This document shows, in pieces, positions 1 to 10,073 of a stretch of 64,000 nt of DNA. Numbering within the stretch: position 1 is the first letter of the stretch; the number at the start of each line of letters is the position of its first letter. Where the stretch lies: contig JAMWFC010000049.1 in the NCBI GenBank assembly GCA_027475525.1, positions 2,960,947 through 3,024,946 on the forward strand, written 5' to 3'. The DNA comes from Macrolepiota albuminosa (Eukaryota; Basidiomycota; Agaricomycetes; Agaricales; Agaricaceae). The position numbers were made by a program, and so were the translations under genes. The notes under the pieces were generated by a model, which saw only the letters and a list, made by a program, of their open reading frames with translations, made no database searches and was not told the origin of the DNA.

Positions 1-1
1 G

Positions 2-1330
2 CGCCGGGTTACTCTGGACTTGTCATTCCCGCGCTCTGATCCAAATATAACATCAATAAATTCCATGATCGATTCCTCGGCATTTCAGTGTGACTGGGGT
101 ACATTTGCGGATTGCTGGCTGTTGGTGGCGGATGCGCCTGTCGGCACTGAAGCGGCAGTATTCGACGTGGAGTCTGCCTTCAGGATTATTCCAACTCGGC
201 CCGAAGACTGGCCGTTGTTAGCGATTTCGATCGACAGATTGGTACATTACGACTTTAGGCTTAATTTTGGAGCGTCTTGCTCCCCTGGCATCTTCGGTTC
301 CGTAGCAGACACAATAGTCCAAATCTTTCTGTCCCGGGGAGTCAACGCCATGCTCAAATGGGTTGATGATTTCGTCTTTTTCCGTTATCCCGTTTCTCGC
401 ATCGCTTCTCACTCAGACTCAAACTGCACGCAATATTCTTATTCTTATGACGAATCTCTCATCTGGTCGACAGCAAATCATCTGGGGTGGCCTTGGGCCC
501 CCGAAAAACATACACCTTTCACCAACGTCTTCAAATATATCGGCTTCGAGTGGTCTCTTCAGAATAAAACGGTCTCATTGCCTCTAAACAAAAAGGAAAA
601 ATACATAGCGAAACTGAACGAGTGGTCAGAACACGTATCGGTAACTTTGAAAGTCACAGAGTCCTTAATAGGTACCTTGAATCATGTTTGTCTCGTGGTA
701 CCGACCGGCCATTCGCACCTGCCATCCTTGTACGCATTTCGTGCGGGATTTTCATCCGCGAGCAGTCGATTTGTCAGACATCGGCCGAATGTTTCAGTTT
801 TGACCGACATCGAGTGGTGGAAATCGACCTTGCAAAGAGAATGGTGCGGCGTTAAAATAATTCGACCCCCCGAACCGCTATGCGTAGAACTGCACGTCGA
901 CACATCAACTTCTTGGGGCATCGGACTCGTTTTGGATGGTTGTTGGCTTGCTTGGAAGCTTAAAAGTGGCTGGAAATGCGAAGGAAGAGACATAGAATGG
1001 GCGGAAATGGTTGCCGTCGACATGGCTGTTCGCACATTGATCAACAGCGGTTTCAACAACTGTCATATCGTCTTACAATCTGACAACGCCGGTGTCGTTG
1101 GCGTGCTTTCAGCGGGTTACTCAAGGAGTCTCCAGCAGAATCTCATTCTACGACACATCGTAGATTGCTTTCAAGCTCAAAGTATATGGATTACCATCAA
1201 GTGGATCCCTTCAGATTCAAATTTGGCGGATGGGCCATCCAGAGGGCGCTTCCCCACGAGACACAAATTGCTGCCGTTCCCACCGCGGGTTCCGGCATAT
1301 CTCAGTGATTACATCTGTCGCGCTGTTTGA
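2..1330 (+). CDS. Reverse transcriptase-RNase H of DIRS-type element, partial at 5' end
   Basis: This frame is already open at the window edge, where it reads RRVTLDLSFP, and it stops at 1330. The product would copy the element's RNA into DNA. RT motifs visible are a VFDVESAFR block (motif A), a polymerase active site KWVDDFVFF at about residues 113-121 (counting from position 20), and a downstream KYIGFEW. The C-terminal third is an RNase H with ELHVDTSTSWGIG, an acidic EWAEM, a QSDNAG box and a final SDSNLADGPSRG, the usual D-E-D-D layout of DIRS RNase H. The N-terminal part of the RT lies outside the window. It is followed 300 bp downstream by the recombinase gene on the same strand. I am confident of the family and cannot see the true start. 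Confidence 0.85.
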   Translation, partial: RRVTLDLSFPRSDPNITSINSMIDSSAFQCDWGTFADCWLLVADAPVGTEAAVFDVESAFRIIPTRPEDWPLLAISIDRLVHYDFRLNFGASCSPGIFGSVADTIVQIFLSRGVNAMLKWVDDFVFFRYPVSRIASHSDSNCTQYSYSYDESLIWSTANHLGWPWAPEKHTPFTNVFKYIGFEWSLQNKTVSLPLNKKEKYIAKLNEWSEHVSVTLKVTESLIGTLNHVCLVVPTGHSHLPSLYAFRAGFSSASSRFVRHRPNVSVLTDIEWWKSTLQREWCGVKIIRPPEPLCVELHVDTSTSWGIGLVLDGCWLAWKLKSGWKCEGRDIEWAEMVAVDMAVRTLINSGFNNCHIVLQSDNAGVVGVLSAGYSRSLQQNLILRHIVDCFQAQSIWITIKWIPSDSNLADGPSRGRFPTRHKLLPFPPRVPAYLSDYICRAV

Positions 1331-1628
1331 CACAACGAACTGCCATCGTAGATGCGCTTACAACGTTATTACAAAGACTTTGTTCCAGGTCTCGCTTTAA
1401 AGGACTTCAGATACTTAGATAGATGCTTACGAGTTTCCAAACGTTTGAGTTCGATTGGTATGTTGTTCTTGTACATTCCTGTACATTATGAAGCGGTGTT
1501 TAGAAAACTCCAACGGCGGGCCTATAGTGTTTAGAAAAACTCCAAATGCGGGCCTATAAGAGGCTGACGACGCTCCTTTCCTTAAAGATCTTACAGATTG
1601 CATAATTACGACACACTCTCGCTGGACG
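1331..1628. other. Spacer between RT-RNase H and recombinase frames
   Basis: About 300 bp with no convincing coding potential. It contains an imperfect repeat of a short motif (CTCCAA..GCGGGCCTATA) near 1508-1557. I see no promoter or splice signal I can defend. Confidence 0.4.
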
Positions 1629-2819
1629 ATGCCAAAATCGAAAGGTTTCATATTTGCGAGGTGCAAGGCGAGACAACCTTCGAACGTCGCAAATCGTCCC
1701 GCTCACGTTCTGACTCGTGTTTCATCGTCTGCAGTGTCTCGTGTGCCATCGTCTCTTCCACCTCGCCTACCGTCACCTGTTGTGCAGCCCATTCTGTCTT
1801 CAGTCCCAGATCCTGTTGTCCAAAACGGATCCGATTCGAACGCTGGAAAGGACGAACTGCAGGTCAATTTCGTTATTAATCATGCCTGGTCGTCATCCAC
1901 TCTAAACAGATACGATACCTATGTCAAAGAATTTTTCGCTTTCTGTCGTGCTTGCGGTTTACACCCATTGACCTCACAGTCAGCCTCTGAGGATTTACTT
2001 TGCGCCTTCGCAGCGTCTATGGCAGGATCAAGGGCGGGTGGTACAGCATCGGCAAAAATTTCTGCCGTCAAAGCTTGGCACATACAAAACGACTTGCCTT
2101 GGTTGGGATCTTCGAGGCTTAAGTACACGCTGAAGGGTACGGAAAACATGAGGCCTCCTGAGTCTATTAAGGACACACGACCTCCAGTTTCCTCCGATAT
2201 GCTCACCAAAGTTCGTAATAGTTTGAACCTCGAGGATCTGGAGGAGGCGTGTATCTGGGCAATTGCCACCACGGCTTTCTGGGCGCAAATACGTATGGGA
2301 GAATTGTGCCCAAAAACAGAACAGAACTATGATATTGCTCTCACACCTACATGGAAACATTTTGGGACTCCAAGTGTCACTGGTACTCGAACATTACATC
2401 TACCCAAGACGAAGCGAGGAGGCACAAAGGGGGAAACTGTTTTGGTTTCTCGTCAAACGCTCCTGGATCCTATCTTCGCACTGGAGAACCACGCGCGAAT
2501 TAACAGTTGTGCCTTGACAGACTCCATCGCTGCTTTTCGAGGCCCTTCTGGTGCCATGGTTGGTCTCACATTGCGACGTTTATTGAAAAAATTTAATTCG
2601 ATCTTGGGTGTATTCAACGAACCCCGAATAACAGGGCACTGTTTCCGTATCGGTGGTACCACTATGTTGCTTCTGCAGGGTATTCCCCCTGACGTCGTAA
2701 AGTCCTTAGGAAGATGGTCTTCAAACGCGTTTTTACGGTACTGGAGGTCTTTGGAACTTATTGCTCCGATGTACGTGGAACTCTTGAAACCCGTCATGTC
2801 GTACTTGGATCGCCGTTAG
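1629..2819 (+). CDS. Tyrosine recombinase (DIRS-type integrase), 396 aa
   Basis: This protein would insert the circular DNA form of the retroelement by site-specific recombination. The N-terminal half holds a SAM-like core-binding domain starting near WSSSTLNRYDTYVKEF. The catalytic domain has the expected residues: Arg in QIRMGEL, the H-x-x-R box GHCFRIGGTT, a Trp in LGRWSS, and the nucleophile candidate Tyr in FLRYWRS near residue 369. About 75 N-terminal residues are Pro/Ser-rich linker. I chose the ATG at 1629; an overlapping ATG at 1598 lies in another frame. Length and residue set match DIRS/Ngaro recombinases, and no break was seen. The nonviral context (RT upstream, split repeats downstream) excludes a phage integrase. 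Confidence 0.88.
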   Translation: MPKSKGFIFARCKARQPSNVANRPAHVLTRVSSSAVSRVPSSLPPRLPSPVVQPILSSVPDPVVQNGSDSNAGKDELQVNFVINHAWSSSTLNRYDTYVKEFFAFCRACGLHPLTSQSASEDLLCAFAASMAGSRAGGTASAKISAVKAWHIQNDLPWLGSSRLKYTLKGTENMRPPESIKDTRPPVSSDMLTKVRNSLNLEDLEEACIWAIATTAFWAQIRMGELCPKTEQNYDIALTPTWKHFGTPSVTGTRTLHLPKTKRGGTKGETVLVSRQTLLDPIFALENHARINSCALTDSIAAFRGPSGAMVGLTLRRLLKKFNSILGVFNEPRITGHCFRIGGTTMLLLQGIPPDVVKSLGRWSSNAFLRYWRSLELIAPMYVELLKPVMSYLDRR

Positions 2820-2895
2820 CCTTTGGGGGGGGTTAGATCCTCATCGCTTTCTTTGTTCGGCCTGTGTTGTATTGACTCCTCGGCTACTGCGAATT

Positions 2896-3049
2896 GGGGT
2901 ACAGTACACTAGCGCAAAGAGGATCCCTAGATGCCCCTATTTTATGGTAGGGTCGGCTACCCCCAAACAAAGGACATCGTATGTAGACAACAGAGACTCT
3001 TAATTCAAGGCAATAAGAATATATTTGTTACGCGGTATTAGTTACGAAA
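2896..3049 (+). repeat. Split direct repeat, candidate B1 of Ngaro-type element
   Basis: This 154-bp block recurs at 3356-3509 at an exact offset of 460 bp with three substitutions, all C/T or A/G transitions. It starts GGGGTACAG and ends GTTACGAAA, 76 bp after the recombinase stop. Position and spacing match the B1 unit of split direct repeats. Confidence 0.85.
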
Positions 3050-3355
3050 TGGGACGATACAGAAAGGAGGCACGGGATAAGTGTAGCGTATATTTTGTAA
3101 CGTGACTAAAGCGTGACGTGGTACGGTTGAATTGGAACCGCCACTTCACGCATACAACGCTAATCGCGTTTTTCATTCAAAGCACCCACCCACCCTCTCC
3201 TCAGACACTCTAACTCTATAGGATGGCTTCACATTTTTCATCGATTTTATTTACTACTACTTCACCCTTGTCATCGACTACATTCACATACTACTCATTC
3301 GTTCTAAACACTACATTTTTACTGATTCACCTACATATTCTGTCCTCCTCTTCGC
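3050..3355 (+). repeat. Segment between the direct repeats, candidate A2 unit
   Basis: This 306-bp segment lies between the two 154-bp repeats and has no ORF. In the A1-ORFs-B1-A2-B2 layout it should match the far 5' end of the element, which is outside the window. Assignment rests on position only. Confidence 0.5.
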
Positions 3356-3509
3356 GGGGTACAGCACACTAGCGCGAAGAGGATCCCTAGACGCCCCTAT
3401 TTTATGGTAGGGTCGGCTACCCCCAAACAAAGGACATCGTATGTAGACAACAGAGACTCTTAATTCAAGGCAATAAGAATATATTTGTTACGCGGTATTA
3501 GTTACGAAA
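3356..3509 (+). repeat. Split direct repeat, candidate B2 and right end of the element
   Basis: Second copy of the 154-bp repeat at 2896-3049, differing at three positions (acagTac/acagCac, gcgcA/gcgcG, agaT/agaC). Similarity stops sharply after GTTACGAAA, which marks the likely 3' terminus of the retroelement. Confidence 0.85.
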
Positions 3510-3897
3510 ACACAGCAACCACTTGTTTTCCCAGTACTAGGCATATACCAAGACAGCGACCACTTTTTTTTACAAGTACAATCTCTGAGAGCACGTGTAT
3601 GTGTTAAACACCTGCTTCCAACAAGCTGATTCAGGCAAGGTGAAGTGGGGTTGCCTGTGGTTAATTCGGGCGATGCTTAGATCACTGCACTCTTCACATT
3701 ATCATATTCTCACTGTCTACCTCTCTTTGTTGTCTTTCACACTATTCTCATTGTTCTCTCAAATATATATACCTGCAGGCAGCAAGTCAATGTCTCTCAT
3801 CGTCTCACACTGCGCTTGCAGTCATAAATAGATTAGACACCCACGTGTCATTGTCATTTAGATCCTCCCGCCATCCCTATTCCGTATAATGTTCAAA
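3510..3897. other. Unannotated spacer, probably host sequence
   Basis: I see no gene, repeat or structural RNA here. The stretch lies between the right end of the DIRS-type element and the candidate 3' end of Helitron-1. A 78-codon open stretch at 3595-3831 looks like chance. Confidence 0.4.
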
Positions 3898-3929
3898 GGG
3901 CGCCCTGCGGCCGCACCGCCCGCTACTTT
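3898..3929 (-). repeat. Candidate 3' end of Helitron-1: GC-rich palindrome plus inverted repeat
   Basis: The segment contains the palindrome TGCGGCCGCA (3907-3916) inside a GC-rich run, then CCCGCTACTTT at 3919-3929. The latter is the reverse complement of AAAGTAGCGGG at the right end. The surrounding sequence is AT-rich. Hairpin pairing beyond the 10-bp core is imperfect. Confidence 0.4.
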
Positions 3930-4002
3930 TTTGAGGTGCAGAATTTATCAATCACAAAAAATCATTGGAATGTAGTTAATAAACAAATACGGATGTATAA
4001 TA

Positions 4003-4776
4003 TCAACTATGAATGTCATTCAATTGCCATTCAGTAAATTCTTGATATCCATCGGTTGACTCGCGGGACAACAAAAATCGAAAGCCACTGCCATCCCTTA
4101 TCCATCGCGGTGTTTTGGGGCAACTGGTTTCGACTCCGCATATGTGATGGTTAAAATCGGACCAATTAACGAGTGTTGCGTAACAGGTATAACCCCATTT
4201 CTCATATTTTGCGAGGCACGATGCGAATTTTTTTGCGTTCCACGTCAGGGAGCGAACGGTGGTTGAGTTAAGCACATTTCGATATCGGAAGGTCAAGTCC
4301 GGATAGGCGCAATAAATTTCCTTCTTCGTCAGATAATTCATTGCGGCTGATGAATGTGATGCGAATAGGGGTTTGAAAACGTTCTTGGAACGTGTTATGA
4401 CGATGTTAAGGGGCTTTTGTGCGCCTGAGAGAACGATTACATTCCTAACGTCAGGTAAAGATAGCATGGACACCGGTACTTGGGGGTCAATGTTTAGTGA
4501 ATAGGATTTTGTAACGTTTTCGATGAATTTGTTCGCACAGTCGATAGGCACAATGACATCTAGGCTTCGGGGCTTGAAGTGGCAGCCATTGAGCAACGAT
4601 AAAACGACAGAACCAAATACGATTCCTCCAATGTCTTCCAAAGCGTTCAAGATGTGCGAAACGTCAAATCCCAAGGAACAAAATAGCACGGTGATGATAC
4701 GTGAGAGATGCTGGCGAACTTCCTGCCGTAATATTGTGTGAGTTTGCCATAAAGCAGCGAGATCGCGAAGATTCAA
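4003..4776 (-). CDS. Nucleotidyltransferase-like fungal protein of unknown function, 257 aa
   Basis: A single 257-residue frame. Residues near 50-80 read GIVFGSVVLSLL followed by a segment ending SLDVIVP. This resembles the G-S plus acidic strand that opens the minimal nucleotidyltransferase fold, found in many multi-copy hypothetical proteins of mushroom-forming fungi. The second acidic residue of a normal D-x-D is absent (D-V-I), so a catalytic role is doubtful. No signal peptide or membrane segment was seen. It lies inside the proposed Helitron-1 next to a BTB pseudogene on the other strand, so it may be a captured copy. Family assignment is tentative; that it is a real coding relic is more likely than not. 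Confidence 0.45.
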   Translation of the reverse strand: MNLRDLAALWQTHTILRQEVRQHLSRIITVLFCSLGFDVSHILNALEDIGGIVFGSVVLSLLNGCHFKPRSLDVIVPIDCANKFIENVTKSYSLNIDPQVPVSMLSLPDVRNVIVLSGAQKPLNIVITRSKNVFKPLFASHSSAAMNYLTKKEIYCAYPDLTFRYRNVLNSTTVRSLTWNAKKFASCLAKYEKWGYTCYATLVNWSDFNHHICGVETSCPKTPRWIRDGSGFRFLLSRESTDGYQEFTEWQLNDIHS

Positions 4777-5047
4777 ATGCTGAAAAATTAAACCGTGGAT
4801 GTCTGAAGTGATTGTACAGTAGGTTGGCCTCGCTGATGCACGAGTTAATCAGTTATTTAACGCTTTATTAACATCTTTTAACTCACGGTCCGGGCCCCAT
4901 TGTTTAACAAGTCGGTTGGGGTTCATTGTATTGTTGTGGTTGACAATGTGCATGTAAGTGTTATACCGGAGAAATGAAACTTCATCCATCGTTAAGGACA
5001 ACAGGGGTTCCGAAACCATCTCAGTTTCCTTCACATTGACAGCCATT

Positions 5048-6147
5048 ATGACAGACACTGGACCTTTCGGTCCTTTTCTCAGCACCATGGGCGAAATCGT
5101 TTCTCCATTTTCGTTCGTTGACGGAAATGTACTTGTGAAGGCATCTGACACTATAGTCTATCGTCTCCATGCTTCTGTCCTTTGTCAAGCATCGACCTAC
5201 TTTTCACAAGTGTTAAGCCAACGTAATAGGATAGGTGAATTGACGGAGTTAGATATGTCAGAAGAAAGTGTCGCAAATATTCAGTCTTTGCTAGGCGTGA
5301 TTTATAATATCGAAGGGTGCGTCATCATAAATCTTTTTCAATGGTCAATGACACAGGACGTGGAACAGTCATTGCATCAATTACGCACCAATTGTGCCCC
5401 GGATGTTAAAGGCGGTGTTACACATGTCCCATAAATATCAATGCGCAATGGTTTTCCGAAATGTGGTGAATAGGATCCGGAGAATATTTCCATCTTCTTT
5501 GCGGCTTTGGGACGAGTACCATAATCTTGCAGACTCTCTTTTAGGGGTCGATCGGAAAATGGGATGTGAAATGTTGATTTTGGAGACCATCACGACATGT
5601 AACTTGCACCTGTGTCGACCAGCTTTATACTACCTCATTTGCCATCGCTATACAGAGGTACGTTTATTTGGATTTTCAAAGCGCCTGCTAATGTCATCAG
5701 AAACAAATTAAGGAAGGCATTGTATACGAACCAAACGAAATTGCCCATCTGACATTGGTTGATCAAATGCTATGTCTTGCTGGGAGGAACGCGTTGTTCG
5801 AAATGCAAAAACGGTTGACATGGCAGTGGCTCGACAGTCCTCGACCCGAAAATTGCATGACTCCCTTCGCTTGTGAGACTGGCCGCGATATAATCCGTGG
5901 TGCAGTCCTAGGAAACTCATGTACAGATCGACTTTGCCGTGTCGAGGCACTTACGAAATGGAAATGCTTTTGGGATCAATTACTTGTTTGGAGTGTGGGG
6001 TTTGGAGCCGTTCACGCCATCGCACGAACCGGCGCGTGGTTTGGGAATCACTTCCTGGTTTATTCGGATTGGGAAGCTGGAATTCACTTCGAGCATTGGA
6101 CACTGTTGGTTTTTAGGACTGGTCTCGTACGATATCAGCAAATGTAG
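5048..6147 (+). pseudogene. BTB/POZ-domain protein, multi-exon, probably frame-broken at the C terminus
   Basis: The first exon (5048-5316) begins MTDTGPFGPF and contains a BTB signature: a GNVLVKASD strand, YRLHASVLCQASTYF, and a downstream LLGVIYNIE. BTB domains mediate dimerisation and often recruit partners for regulation. I infer introns at 5317-5356 (GTGCGT..ACAG, 40 bp) and 5658-5712 (GTACGT..TTAAG, 55 bp with CTAAT). Splicing joins YNIEG to a region ending VPRMLKAVLHMSHKYQ and then on to LICHRYTE and EGIVYEPNE. The usual C-terminal cysteine/WESLPGLFGLGSW tail appears in a different frame (about 5970-6116), so there is either a frameshift or an intron I could not place. It lies within Helitron-1. 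Confidence 0.6.
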
Positions 6148-6379
6148 TGAATGGTAAAATAAAAGAAACATCTAAGAAATTTGTGCCCCACAGTTTACGT
6201 GGAGACGAATAACCTTTGCATGAAGAGCAGAGTGACTTAATGACGATGTTCTATAGACCCATGAAAAATTTATTGGAAAAGTTACTGAGCAAAACTTCTT
6301 GTGCTAGTATGTCTACAAGAAGTATGCTCACAAAAAGTTCCTCAGGGCGTCGTTATACCGCCCAGACTGAGATCGCTGG

Positions 6380-7102
6380 ATGAATCAGTGCTTGTTGGCG
6401 GGTGCCCATAGAGATTTTATTGGCTCAGAGACGACAAAGCACACATTATGGTTGTCGGGCACCCATTACTACCCTCTCCTTGAGTTCGCGTGGCATGAAC
6501 ATTTGTTAGAATTAGTGCCACTACCGACCCACACTCACGATGGAGCAGCCACTATCGTTACTCCTCATCATGGTCATCAAGTTTCGCTATACGGCGATGT
6601 CGTAAATGTTTTCATCATGGAAGATCTTTGGCCCTGTGATGGACGAAGTGACTTTCCTTTTCAAGCATATTCTCAACCTCCGCCGCTGATTTCTATTTCC
6701 GTCGAAATGACAAGGCCTACGAAACAAACGATGTATAGTGCCCAGCCAGATCTTGGACACGTTTTTCCTGGGACGTTCCGCGCGCTCTTCTACACCACTG
6801 AAGGCAATGACAGGACCGCTACGCCTCGCCTGTTGCATCTCCGTTTATACATCAGTCCAGAATTCCAGCACCGCACGTATCGCGTAGAGCGTTTGCAGGA
6901 CCAGTCGACTTTTGAGAGGCGTAAATACAGGAAGATGCCGCAGCTTCACACAATCCGAGTCCTCCACAGAAGCAGAATGATTACCTCAATATTCGCTTTC
7001 GGCATAAAAATGAATGGGTCGATTTTCGAAAAAGAAATAAGGGTTTGGGTGATGGCAGGGATGGTGCTAATGGCTAAGGGTGTCAATGTGACGAGAGACT
7101 GA
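6380..7102 (+). CDS. Unrecognised open reading frame, 240 aa
   Basis: I do not recognise this protein. The frame is open for 240 codons, is rich in His, Thr, Pro and Arg, and shows no signal peptide, membrane segment or motif. It sits between the BTB pseudogene and other gene fragments in the proposed Helitron-1. It could be a partial exon of a captured gene or a chance frame in moderately GC-rich DNA; a shorter frame on the opposite strand (6587-6838) overlaps it. Confidence 0.25.
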   Translation: MNQCLLAGAHRDFIGSETTKHTLWLSGTHYYPLLEFAWHEHLLELVPLPTHTHDGAATIVTPHHGHQVSLYGDVVNVFIMEDLWPCDGRSDFPFQAYSQPPPLISISVEMTRPTKQTMYSAQPDLGHVFPGTFRALFYTTEGNDRTATPRLLHLRLYISPEFQHRTYRVERLQDQSTFERRKYRKMPQLHTIRVLHRSRMITSIFAFGIKMNGSIFEKEIRVWVMAGMVLMAKGVNVTRD

Positions 7103-7395
7103 GGACGGTGATCCAGTCAATTTTGTCGGACAAGGTTGGGCACTGGGATAACATTAGCCGAGCAGTACCCGTGAAGAGATAGTGTTTGAATTTCCTGTAC
7201 TTGCACTCTATGACAAAGGCTGCAAGGCCGATCAACTTTCAACCGACAACTACCCTTCGTGGTACTCTGCTGGACTCGGAAAGACGGCTGAACCTGCTAA
7301 CTATGTTGACAATCAGAAGTACAAACGATCTCGATAGCAATGCCAGCACCTGGCGGCGTAGAAAGTCCGTATACGACATTCGGTTGTTGAGCCGT

Positions 7396-7606
7396 TTATC
7401 CTTGAGGTACGTAGTTTGATGCGGATTGGAGACTGGTAGATTGAGCTTGGGCCAGAGCTTGAGCATGAGCAGCAGCAGCCTGAGCCTGAGCCTGCTGTTG
7501 AGCATACACAGCACTCGCATCATAACCCGGCTGCTGTGCAGGGACCGGTGCGGGAAATGACGCATACTCAGTCTGTTGAGAGCCTGGAGACCACCCGTAA
7601 CCTTTT
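7396..7606 (-). pseudogene. C-terminal fragment of a Gln/Ala-rich protein
   Basis: On the minus strand a frame runs from an AG acceptor near 7607 to a TAA at 7396-7398. It reads KGYGWSPGSQQTEY, then a run of Gln and Ala (AQQQAQAQAAAAHAQ), and ends NYVPQG. Such low-complexity tails are typical of nuclear RNA- or chromatin-associated proteins, but the family cannot be named from the tail. The upstream exons are missing, because ABC-transporter sequence on the other strand begins about 60 bp away. That abrupt switch supports a captured fragment. Confidence 0.45.
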
Positions 7607-7663
7607 CTTTAATTCTACAACCCGATGGACTTGATCAGCTCGGTTCTCTCATCAAAACAAGAA

Positions 7664-8054
7664 GCAATCCAAGAGGTGCCATCTCTGAGAGAAATGAATA
7701 TTATGAATTTGCAGCCCTGGCACGGTCTCACACTCGGAAGCGTCGCCTTTAAATACACTGGTCCCTTCTTACTCAAGTACGCCCTTTCATTTTTAACTTT
7801 CATACATTCACTTCCTGCAGACGCATTCTTGACGCACGCGACCTGACAACCCCGACCACCTCGTCCTGTGCTCAAGCGTACCTCTACGCGGGCCTCGCTT
7901 TCCTCTGCTCTCTGCTCACGGCTCAGATGGACGTGGAGCACCTGTGGTATTGCCGCTGCGCTGCAACGAGGATACGCAGCGCGCTAATGGCCGGTATTTA
8001 CGACAAGGCGCTGAAGAGGAGGGATTTTTCCGGGGTCGTTAATCGGATGGAGAA
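7664..8054 (+). pseudogene. ABC transporter (ABCC/MRP-type) fragment, transmembrane domain part
   Basis: Exon one (to 7776) ends VAFKYTGPFLL. A 44-bp intron (7777-7820, GTACGC..CTGCAG) joins it in phase to RILDARDLTT, then AYLYAGLAFLCSLL and a segment ending ATRIRSALMAGIYDKALKRR and DFSGVV. This is the classic first transmembrane-domain region of fungal ABCC-type exporters, where a helix pair is followed by the R-I-R-S-x-L-M-x-x-I-Y-x-K-A-L motif. A full transporter has about 1300-1500 residues, so only about 120 are present. The ATP-binding cassettes are absent on both sides, so this is a gene fragment. The neighbouring fragment lies on the opposite strand, which fits capture by Helitron-1. 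Confidence 0.75.
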
Positions 8055-8439
8055 GGAGAAAGAGGGGGAAGAGGATGGAGGAGGGAAGAATCCAGGTGTG
8101 TATTCTCACTCCCCGACGGCGGAAGAAAACGCTAACGTGCATACACAAGACTGGCGTTGCACTGAATCGCTTTTTGGACTGCATAGATTAAAGCAGGATC
8201 CTGGTGCGTCGCTATAGCATGATGTAACCACGCTGTAAATACTTTCTGAATCGCTTAGCTTTACGAATTCGAGTTTAGTTCACGCAGCATAAAGACTAAA
8301 GAAATGTCATTTATAGTACATATAGCGAATGAATCAAAAAATGAAATCTGTCTGGATTCAGAAGGTATCCGACAACAGTCGAATTGAAGTCGATTAAAGA
8401 CGACTCAATACACACCACTAATTTGAATAAAGGAAATCT

Positions 8440-9888
8440 TCAGTCTTCATCCATTTTTTCATCCCCATCCTTTTTTTTCCCTTTAAGACCTTTTTTCGCA
8501 GACAGTTTTTTGGGAGCGTCTTGTATAGTGTTCATCGACAGATTGACCGGGTGAATTGAACGTGTATTGCTGTCTTCATTGGCATGACTGATTACTTTTT
8601 GACGTTTATGGAGACTAAATTGAGTGAAGGCGATATCCGCAGGACCTGATTTTTGCGCAGAGACCAATCTTTCATTTTGTTTTGCATTTCCAGGCCGTTG
8701 TGGTTTGATTCTAGGAAACGGATGTCCATCTGATTCTGCCAAAATGCGTACGCGTTGTGCGTTAATCTGATAAACCTTTTTTACATTAAATTTGATTAAA
8801 TTCAAAGAACATTTTCACATACTTTTCTTAGTCCGGTCTTGTCCCGCATGAGATAACAATGCAGTGAAGCGCAGATCAGTATGAGAGTTCCCGGCTTCAA
8901 TGCATCATAAAATTTCCAAGGAGGGACAAGGTTGTTCTCCGCATCAACGACGTCCAATTGCACGAGTTTGTTGTGAACGAGGTTGAAGAAATCTCCACCA
9001 AAATCTTTATTAAGGCACGGGTCATAAAAAGCACCATATTCAATTTTTGGAACTGCAACCGGGTTACGATATGGTGGTTGACAACAAAACAAGACGTACG
9101 GGCTGGAGCAACAGAGATTGTTGGTGTGTGATTGGAAGTAAGGTCTCCATCTGAGCTGAAATCCGATAGAGTTCGTTTCGTTAACCGTTTGTTACTGTGT
9201 CCTTTGTTTGGATTCTTTGACCATAAGCAAACGGCGGAGAGAGGCCAGGAGGTTACGTACTCCATATTTTGGCAACATATGTACAATGATATGATCTTTG
9301 ACAGTATCATCATCGCCGACTGCATTTCTGATCCAATCCCGCACAGACACACTCTAAAATGTCATAAACAATAGTTGAATTGCAATGGAATGAAACCGAC
9401 TCACCTGTCCACGTTCATTTTCTTCTTTTTCATCCATTTCACGGATAGCATTGAGACTTCCAATTTGATTATAGAACAAACCCCGCAAGAGCTCTGTTGC
9501 GTTTGTTGGCAGCTTCACTACGAGGACGTCCTTTGCTTTTGAAGCGTCATCAAGTTGTCGGAACTATCCAATCATGAAAAAAAAGTCAGTCGGAAACCAA
9601 GGGACTTACCGTGTCTCCGGGACGACCAGCATAATGGTTCCCTCTTGCGGATACAATTGATCCTGCGGAAGAGGATGCAATTTCACCGAATATGTTGGTC
9701 AGAAATTCGGCATCCTCGCGGTCTCGAAACACATAATTGCCCGACCATTGCTCCGTTGATCGTTGGAAATCTTTGTTATATTCTGCAGTAGCGAGTGCGG
9801 CTGTGCTCATATCAATCATTGCCGATGCGATATCGCCATAGAGGCCTGATTCAACACGTTCACAGGCTAGTTCAAGAGAGACAGACAT
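8440..9888 (-). CDS. Five-exon gene of unknown function, Agaricomycete-type hypothetical protein
   Basis: I do not know its function. Exons I can place on the minus strand: 9888-9610 (start MSVSLELACE), 9563-9405 (holding VKLPTNATELLRGLFYNQIG), 9353-9261 (ending VHMLPKYG), roughly 9121-8823 (IEYGAFYDPCLNKDFGGDFF, then PPWKFYDALKPGT) and 8775-8440 (VYQINAQRVRILAESD, with a Lys/Asp-rich end KGKKKDGDEK). Introns of 46, 51 and 47 bp have GT..AG ends and keep phase; the junction before the fourth exon is not fixed. The acidic-basic tail suggests a nuclear protein. No catalytic motif was seen. It lies directly downstream of the Rep-helicase, so it may be Helitron cargo. The frames look intact. Confidence 0.6.
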
Positions 9889-10073
9889 TTGGGATGGAAT
9901 GATGAAAGGAAAGAAATTCGAAGCGGTATCTGGCACAGTCAATCCACTTTTTAATACGTTTTTGCCTTGTTTCACTTGTTTCTCCTTTTTATGAATTTGT
10001 TTCACAATGAAAGCACATACGATAAAAAATGTTTTATGACCTCCTTTCTTTCCTCCGTGAAATAGAAAATATT

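Larger units (their letters stand above)
1..3509 (+). mobile_element. DIRS/Ngaro-type tyrosine-recombinase retrotransposon, 5' end off window
   Basis: The segment carries a reverse transcriptase-RNase H frame, then a tyrosine recombinase frame, then two near-identical 154-bp direct repeats separated by 306 bp. Elements of the DIRS order combine RT/RNase H with a tyrosine recombinase in place of a DDE integrase. The Ngaro and PAT groups carry split direct repeats arranged A1-ORFs-B1-A2-B2, and the repeats here fit B1-A2-B2. The left end, with A1 and the gag-like ORF, should lie outside the window. No LTRs and no target-site duplication are expected. The recombinase frame is intact and the RT frame is open to the window edge, so this may be a fairly young copy. 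Confidence 0.8.

Noticed and set aside
1629..2819. Crypton or phage integrase
   Set aside because: The directly upstream RT-RNase H and downstream split repeats fit a DIRS-order retrotransposon.
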